Source: Opisthocomus hoazin
Taxonomy: Eukaryota; Chordata; Aves; Opisthocomiformes; Opisthocomidae
Assembly (NCBI RefSeq): GCF_030867145.1
Contig: NC_134421.1
Location: forward strand, 29,891,979 to 29,955,978
Direction of reading: 5' to 3'
Length of the DNA stretch: 64,000 bases
Made by a program: the position numbers and the translations under genes. Position 1 is the stretch's first letter; the number at the start of each line of letters is the position of its first letter. Positions 52,501 to 61,500 of the stretch are shown here, piece after piece. Under the pieces are notes generated by a model. That model did no database searches and was not told the origin of the DNA. It saw only the letters and a list, made by a program, of their open reading frames with translations.

Positions 52501-55500
52501 TGTGGAGTGCTCCATCACCGACATCATCCAACAAAATATCTACAGTAAAAGAAAGTAAGGAAAGTGATCGACCTGACAAACCACATCAGTTATGTTCACA
52601 TCATCAGTTCAGTGTTTGTTCAAAGGGTTTGTCAGTTAAAATGAAAGGCTGCCATCACAACAACTTGCATTCATTTTAATCTGTACTTATTCCTAATTCG
52701 CCTTTTCTGTTGGAGATTAAAAAAGTTACAATTTGTCAATTTTTTAAGCAATATTAGGAGCTTTAATCACGTAGAAATGAATTGCAAAACCATAAATAAA
52801 TAAATTCCTGCATTGTAGTCTTGCCTTTGCTTTTCTTCTTGGAACTTGTTCAAAATCACCATACGTCCATAAAGTAATGTTGTTTAAAATCTAAATTAAG
52901 TTTATATCTTTAAACACTCATTGTGCCCTTTAGAATGCTGTAAGGAGAAAAGCAACAAATCTTTGCACTGACATTTTTGCTGCTAAGTAAAATAGCATTT
53001 TAATTTCTCTTTCCAGCTGATTTCTTTACCTTCTGTACACGTGGCATGGATAGTCTTTTTTACCCCCACAACACAGGTTTACAAACAGATATCCATTAGG
53101 AAAACCACTTTGCAGTCCTCCAGAATATGGCACTCTGTATTCAGCCATTCCCCTAAGAAAAGGTTTCATTTTTCTTGGAGGTAAAGAGTGATTCCGATCT
53201 GCTCTGTGCCTCTGCTTCTGCCTCCTCACTAACTCCCAAAATGAGAAAGCAGAAGGATGTATTTCTTACTGAAGGTTGAGCATGCAGCTTTTTTTGCGAG
53301 GGATAAAACTGCTGCCTTCCTCTAGAAGTTCTCTCAGAGATTTTACTGCGAGACATTTAAACTGACTATCAAATTAGGAGAGAATATGGATTTGCATTTT
53401 CTTCAAAGGCCAGCACAGTAATCCACCTCCTTAAATTCTGCTTGTTCTTATTGTGGTGATTGAAGAAAAGCATCAACTTCATGTCACAGTCTGCACAAGG
53501 TCAGATTTCACCCAAATTAAATGAGGTGCCAGTAAGATTCAGTCACTTGCTCAAAGCAAAACAAAAAAAAACTTATGAATATGACTGCAATGAATGTATT
53601 AAAAAATAAGTCCTCATGCGAAATGTTTGACAGCTTACATCCTGATCTAGAAAACAGATTCTGTTGTTGGGGTTTTTTATTTTTTATTTTTTTTTTAAAA
53701 TTGATAGAACAAAGAAGCATTTTTGTTGTGCACTTAAAGAAATCCATGCTTGTTTTGCTCCCGGCAGCTACTTTTTCTGTGTCACCAACACTGACTTTTT
53801 TACTTCACTTGTATTTCAGCACATTTGGTAAATCTAAAGAGCTTCCCTAATGTCATAGTTCATCTGAGGGCAATTTAGAATATATCTGATCCCCCTGTGA
53901 AATTTTTCAATCTCTAAATGACCCTCATGTAGCCTTTTAAATATGTTTTTCTGTAAGTCTTTAGGAATGAGGCACCACTCCCTGGCTAGGAAAAAATTCC
54001 ACTTTCTACAGAGAACTCTCTCTCTCACTGACACAAGGGGCTGAGAAGATGCCCAGGAGGGTCTGATGTCACGGTGGTACTATCTGCTTTAATTAGCTCC
54101 TGCCAGGCCTCCTCCTTAGGTGCACTACGGTGGCTCTGGCTCACTTCTCGTCTGAGCTCCGGTACTCTTTTCATTGGACATTACAGGCAGAGTCTTGTAC
54201 TGCTCCTTGTTTGCTGCTCTTTACTTCAGTGACTGACTGAAATACAGGTGTCTATGACCACCGAGCCCCTCCCCAGTTTGTCACTCACACCTATCTGGAG
54301 GAGATGTCCAGACCCTTAGGAAGGGGCAATGGATAGCTTTGGTCATTTCCAGATGACCAAGGTCATTTGGAGACACTGGTCTCCCAGAAAGTGCCACGGT
54401 ATTTTTTAATATGATGAGCCAAAGTCCCCATTCTCTCTCTCAGCTTAGTCCCCAGTATGATTAACCTCTCCATATCTCAGGGACCTTTTTCAGTAGTACT
54501 CCAGCTGCTGCAGAAATCCCACAAGACTTGGTGGGAAGCTGTCACCCTTCCAAGTTTTCTGGCACGGCGACAAAATGATACCCACAATGATCAAAAAGGC
54601 TGTATTCATAATCAGATGAAATCCTCCACTCCTCATTAGGTACACTTATTTCTCTAATTTCTTGTAACCAAAATTAATTACTTTGCATGCTGGAAAAACA
54701 TTTAGAACCAGTAACACAGAAAATTATATAATTTTATTTTTTTTCTGTATCTAGGCAGTTAAAGCCAAGTGACAAAGTGCTAATAGCTGCTGTTCATGAA
54801 AGAGATTCTACAATTACCATTTTGAAAAAAATATATTCTGCTTTATATCTTTTTTGATGTGTGTGAATGTGCGAGCAGGAACCATAGTCAAACTTTTTCT
54901 CCCTGTTTTTGCAACATTTCATTATACACTGAGGCCCAGCTCAGGTTTATCCATTCTAAAAGTTAAACCTAGCAAAAAAGTAGGCTGGAATGTAAATAAA
55001 AAATACACCAATTTTCATATAAAATCTGATATTAACCAGAAGAAATATTCAAATACCCATGTAATCAATGACTGGCAGGATAATACAACTAACTGCCAAT
55101 CCAAATTATAGTCAGGCAGTTTGGCACATTCCCAGCTGTACTCTTGCAGAGACTCTTTCTACAATTATTAGCCACATTTTTATTGCTTTCAGAGACTGTA
55201 TTATACTTTCTGTGGAGTCTATGCTAATGAGTGCTGCTTCGCTTCTGCTCTGCTCCTGGTTCTAATGTTAGAGACAGCACTTCTCTTTCTTGGCTACATT
55301 ATGAAAACAAGTGTAGAAGGCTTGTTATCATAAACTCTGTGGCATGGAAAATAATCAAATGTTAATGTTCAGGATGTGGACCAAAGTTCTGCTTGCTTTC
55401 TCTCATTCACAAAAGACAATGAGAGTGCTTAATAAGCCAGGCGGGGTTTGGCTTCTGTGACACATGGTGACTTGGTCCAGCAGGCTAACTAGCTATACCA

Positions 55501-58500
55501 CATTAAAAAAATGTAAGGGATAAAGCTAACCGAGATCACCTTCTGTCCCAGCTGCAAATACGAAATGACATTAAGGGAGCTAACTGAATGACAAAAGACC
55601 TGTAAACAGAAAAAGAAAGTTTCATGTACTATGCTCATATTTGTCCCATAGAGACAAGAGAATATGTTTATACAGTTGTTAAGTATATTGCAACAGATAT
55701 TGTCCTTTTCAAACAAATTATAAACTAGATGATGAAAGAGTAGTTAGAAGACCAATGGGGTAGGTAGTATCACAGTTAGCAGTAAAGCAAACATCATGAC
55801 CAATCTGTTACTATTATTTAGAGCCTTCTAAAAGCTACATCTTCAGAAATGACTGCCAGCATTCTTCCTTGTGTCCATTAGTGAATGTATATCTGATGTT
55901 TACCTGAGTGATATGAGGAGTTTTAATTTTCAGGCATGCTTCTTACATATGGCATTAAGAGGGTAAAAATAATAACTTTTTACTAACTGCTGAGGGATGC
56001 ATGTGCCCAAAATATGTTTACCTGATGTAGTGGATTCTGTGATGTTTAAATTGTTCAGAGAAAGTCCTAGTGACTGCCGTGATGAAGAAGATGAGGCGCT
56101 ACTTGAAGACTCTGATGACGGCCGGGCAGGCTTTCCAGTATTTCCAGTCTCTGCCTTTAAACGATCATTTTCAGCTTTCAATATCTCGATTTCATTCTAT
56201 CTCAAAAGAAATCAGCATAAAAACACAGGAGGTTATTCTTTCAGTAAACTGCTGGGGGTGGCTATTCTGGTGCTTGCTGTTTGCATGCAAGAGCTAACTG
56301 GTTTACGACTGCCACAGCAGCATGTGGTACTATATATCACAAGTATGACCTGGTCAGTGAAAACTGGATTGCCTTCACTTCTGAAATGAAGGGGAAAAAA
56401 ACCCTATGAACTTGTTTTAGCTTTTGCCTCAAGACAGTTCCTAAACAACATAAATTTCAAGCTTCTGTGTCTCTTGTACAGTTGACCATAATACAAATAT
56501 GGTGTGAATTTTCCCAGGTGTCTCCAGTTTTATAAGCCACTTTTTGCTGTCAGATATCTTAGGTAACAGTCAGTTAAGGAAGTTATTGTTAAGGTCTTAG
56601 ACATGTCAATGTTTCTAAAGTCACAGAAAATTATTACTGAGTGCAAAATTTGAGAAGTAACTTCACAGAGGAGAAATAAAATTAAAAATGGACTATTAGA
56701 AATTGATAGTTTTTAACAGTTTTGTAACCCTTCTTGCTATCAGGTAAGACTTTTTGATATTCAAACATGGGATTGTTCACATAATAGCCAGCAAACCCTC
56801 TTTGATGAAAACATACAGTGACAGATGAATCAGAACAACTAGGATTATTTTTTTAGCTAAATCCTCTGTGGTGCCAAGTGATTACTGAATGTACAATAAT
56901 AAAATGAAAACTTAGCCTGAGAACAGCCTGGTACCAGCTAAATCTAGCTTTCAGTCGCTTCACGAAGCACATTACAAAGCAACTGCTTATTCTGGCAGAT
57001 GTTTTTGCACATCAATTTAGATTCCGCATTCACTAATACTCTGCTAAAAGTCCTATTCTTTTATGAAGGTTGTACAGCTACATTATACAAGTAAAAACAT
57101 AAGGGATAGCATCACCAAAAACTCTGCAGCAGCTACAGAAAGATTAGATCATATAGACAAAGGTGAGGAGATGGTGAAAGGGAAGGGACAAACCAGCAAA
57201 ACAGTGACAGAAGGAAATAGATGAACACACCAGTTTAGCCTGGGGTCAAAACAGGAGCTACGGTGAAAAGAGACACACAATCTCCAACTACTCTGCAATG
57301 TACGCTGATTAATTACACAACTCTTAGCAGTCTCCCTTTCAGCTGAGCTTTTTAAGGTGCTTTGAATACACACAGTATTCATGCGTCATTCCCACCAATC
57401 CTACTTTTTCCCCTTAGCAGTCCTCACCAACTCTCCTAAAGAGAGTTTGTCACAGAGTTTGGCAACTCCAAGGTGGCTGCCTGTCCTTTTGGGAAAACTT
57501 CAAAAGCAATGGTGATTACCAGCGACAACATCTGAACTACTCGCCTCTGCCCAGCTTTGGTGACATTCAGACTTTGGAGGCCTCTGACTACAGCAGACTC
57601 ACACAAAATCACAAAATGGTAGGGGTTGGAAGGGACCTCTGTGAGTCATCTAGTCCAACCCACCTGCCAAAGCAGGGTCACCTACAGCTGGCTGCACAGG
57701 ACCTTGTCCAGGCAGGTCTTGAATATCTCCAGAGAAGGAGACTCCACCACCTCCCTGGGCAGCCTGTTCCAGTGCTCCGTCACCCTCAGAGGGAAGAAGT
57801 TCTTCCTCATGTTCAGACGGAACTTCCTATGCTTCAATTTGTGCCCATTGCCCCTTGTCCTGTCGCTGGGCACCACTGAAAAGAGTTTGGCCCCATCCTC
57901 CTGACACCCACCCTTCAGACATTTATAAGCATATATTTGGTCCCCTCTCAGCCTTCTCTTCTTCAGGCTGAACAAGCCCAGCTCCCTCAGCCTCTCCTCG
58001 TAGGAGAGATGCTCCGGTCCCCCCACCATCCTCGTAGCCCTCCACTGGACTCTCTCCAGTAGCTCCTCATCTTTCTTGAACTGGGGAGCCCAGAACTGGA
58101 CAGAGTACTCCAGATGGGGCCTCACTAGGGCAGTGTAGAGGGAGAGGAGAACCTCCCTCGACCTGCTGGCCACACTCTTCCTAATGCATCCCAGGATCCC
58201 ATTAGCTTTCTTGGCAGTCAGGGCACACTGCTGGCTCATGGTCAACTTGTAGTCCACCAGGACACCCAGGTGCCTCTCCACAGAGCTGCACTCCAGCAGG
58301 TCCACCCCAAGCCTGTACTGATGCATGGGGCTGTTTCTCCTCAGGTGCAGGACCCTGCACTTGCCCTTGTTGAACTTCGTCAGGTTCCTCTCTGCCCAAC
58401 TTTCCAGCCTGTCCAGGTCACGCTGAATGGCAGCACAGCCTTCTGGTGTATCTACCACTCCTCCCAGTTTTGTGTCGTCAGCAAACTTGTTGAGGGTACA

Positions 58501-61500
58501 GTCTAACTCTTCATCCAGGTCATTGATGAAGAAGTTAAACAAGACTGTTTACCTGGTTTAGGCACTTATATCCCGGTGTAAGACTGTAATCAGCTGATAA
58601 ACCTTCACGTGCTGTTCTCCACCATTGCAATTAACTGTATTATATCCCTTATAGTTCCTAAAAAGTGGCTCCAGATCAAATACTTATGTTTGGACAACTG
58701 AAACCTTTATTTATGGACCAGTTCTTGATTATTCTTCTCCCTAATCAAAGTTCAGCCAAACATCCCATAGCAATGTGGCACCCAGTGGTGTGAGCACCTG
58801 GGAGGATGGCAGCTATCATAGATATTTAAAGGTGAGGCTGAGACTGCTATAGGCATGACATAAACAAAGAGGTCTAGAAAAGGCAGCAAGCACACCAAAT
58901 CCGATAGTTATGAAACCAGTCACTGTGGACATCTATACAAGAGTGCCTACAGGTGCAGCTGACCTAAGCTCCCAGCACAGAGCAATTCAGCTCACAAGCC
59001 ACCGGGGCTGGATTCAGCTGCATAAATGTGGGTTTCCAGTGACATTGTACACATGCTCTTCCATGGGTGGAATGCTAAACCTACAGGTCCTGTGGAGATG
59101 TAAACACCTAAGGTTGGTTCAAATGGTAACAGGTTCCTATGCTCAAACAACTCAATTTCAGCTTCGGTACCTATCTTAGGATGATTTTAGGATAGCTCTC
59201 TAGGCCCCAGTACTGCAGAAATAAAATTCAATTGACTACAACAGGAGTTTATCACCTAGCTCATACCTATACATCTAAATGTAGCTGTCCTAGTCTCAGC
59301 CTGAATCCTCACACTATAGCGTTGATTCTGTTTCCCAAATACAGGTTTCTAGTGCCTTCAGGGATGTCCTAAGCATCTCACCTGTCAGTCCAGAAGGATC
59401 CAGGTCTACTGAAGGACCTATGTCATACTGTGTGGATGTTGTAGATACTTCTGGGCACCCAACATGATACTAGACACTTGTATGTGGGCAACAGAGCTGA
59501 GTACCACAAAGCTCCATGCTCCACTGAAGAACACTGCCATTCTTTCTGCACTCTTTCGTTCTCATGACAGGGAAAGTCTTCTGATGAAAAATGTGTTCAG
59601 GAAGGATTTGGAGCAGTGTCACAAAATAATGTAGTGAAATTTTAGTGATGCTGGATACAATAATTTAGTTCAATTTTACATACTTTGCTTTGGCAAGGCA
59701 TGACTGGGTTAGGAATCAGAAATGATAAGGGAGTGTGCACATATATCCCCGCCCCCAACATAGCCCAAGGATTTAAAGCTCTGTAGAAATCCCTTCTTGA
59801 TCTGATTTTCTGTCATGTTGTTTTCCCCAGTAATAGGGTTTAGATAACAAACTTTGGGCAGGGATTATGTCTCCTTCCATATCTGTTAAACACATTTTAG
59901 CTATTAACATAAATGCTAAGAATATCATTATTATGAGGTGAACACTTATCATACCCATCCTTTGGAAGTGCTGTCAATCTGGCAATTTACTTTGAATCAA
60001 CATTTTTTTTGGCACGTGAAACAAAGTACTGGGAAAGGAAATACAGCTGGCATCCCTTTGGTGTGCACCCCTGTCATCACTTCAGCTACTGCACTGACCT
60101 GCATGCGGTTCATGGCTTCCCGAATCTGATCCAGATGGTGGGCAGAGCTGAGGGCTTCAAGACGAATGTCCGTTAATTTTAGCTCTTTCTCCCTCAGCTC
60201 ACTCTTTAGCTGAAGAATTATTTCAGCTTCTGCCTCTGTGCACTCACAGATCCTAAAGAGGAGCAGGAAACAGGCAGGAGATTAAAGGAAGGTCCTCCCC
60301 CCTAAAGCAGTGTCATTACTAAGTACTGAAGTACAGAAAATGCTTCCTGCTGGTGAAACCTATGAGTGAAGAAAGAATCTTTTCAAAGAAACATGAAAAG
60401 GCTCAAATTGCAAATTCAAAAAGGAAAAAAGCCCTCACCAGATAAAATGATCAGCTTGCTTTATACCTTTCCAGTTTAGTTAGATAGTTCACTATGGTGA
60501 AAAAAAGTTGTGAAAAACTTTTCAGAAATATTTTTTTTCTGTGTATTTTCCATTGGTTTTAATTTGATTTTATATCTGCATCATTCCTTTGGTGCAATGT
60601 TATGATTTTCCTGAGTAGCAACAGTTAGAACTGAAGTATGCTGATTAAAATGCACAACAGATATTTATTATTTTTTAGGCACCAAGAGTTTTCTTTGTTT
60701 TGAACAGTACACAAAGAGACAGTCCTTGACTTCATGATCTAGAAGATTTTGATCTGTAATGGTTTTGATTTATGATGGTTGACATGTGCCTATAGTTTGC
60801 CATTTGGTAATGTTTGGTGGCTGAAAGAACACATTTGGGTTTTATTTTTCTTTCTTAGAGACTAGATTAAAAATAATCACCGTGATTATTTTTCACAAGC
60901 ATTAATTTTAAGGGAAGAAACTATTATGTTGTGAGAAAAGATCAAAATGTGACTGGCCCAACAACCCAGAACTGTCCAGTTCTCATGGCAGACTGTTTTG
61001 CCTCTCTGTGTCATCATCAGACCTAGATCTACTGCATAATAGAACCAGTAGAAAATAAAACACTGAATTTTGGCTACGTACTTACACTAAGCAATATTTT
61101 CAGTCAATTCACTAAATGTTATTTGTGGTTCATTACTGTCACTGTAAATAGTTAATATTTGCAGAACAATTTAAATATGAAAAATATTTTATAATAATAA
61201 GTAGTATTATTGTGACTATTACTACTAATATACAAACAAGAAACAGAGGTCAACATTTAATTGCCAGAATGCATGCAAATGCATTTTGGGAAAGAAGATG
61301 CAGCACTCTCCAGGTCAGCAGTTGGGAATACAACTCCATGCCCCGCATTCAATTTTACCGGGATCTATGCTTGTAGACCACGTGACCGTTTTGCCTTTTC
61401 TTTGGTGCCCAGACTAGAGATGACCTGCATACACACGTATTAGACAGATGCAATTGGAAGAAAGTAAAGGTAATGGTTTAGAATATGAGACTCTGGTCAA

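Noticed and set aside
57574..57904. Plus-strand ORFs of 92-101 codons
   Set aside because: Antisense shadows of the CR1 3' UTR and ORF2 end; the coding strand is minus.
59190..59290. Possible ancient repeat ('aattgactacaacaggagtt')
   Set aside because: Resembles an old amniote repeat phrase but too short and diverged to annotate.
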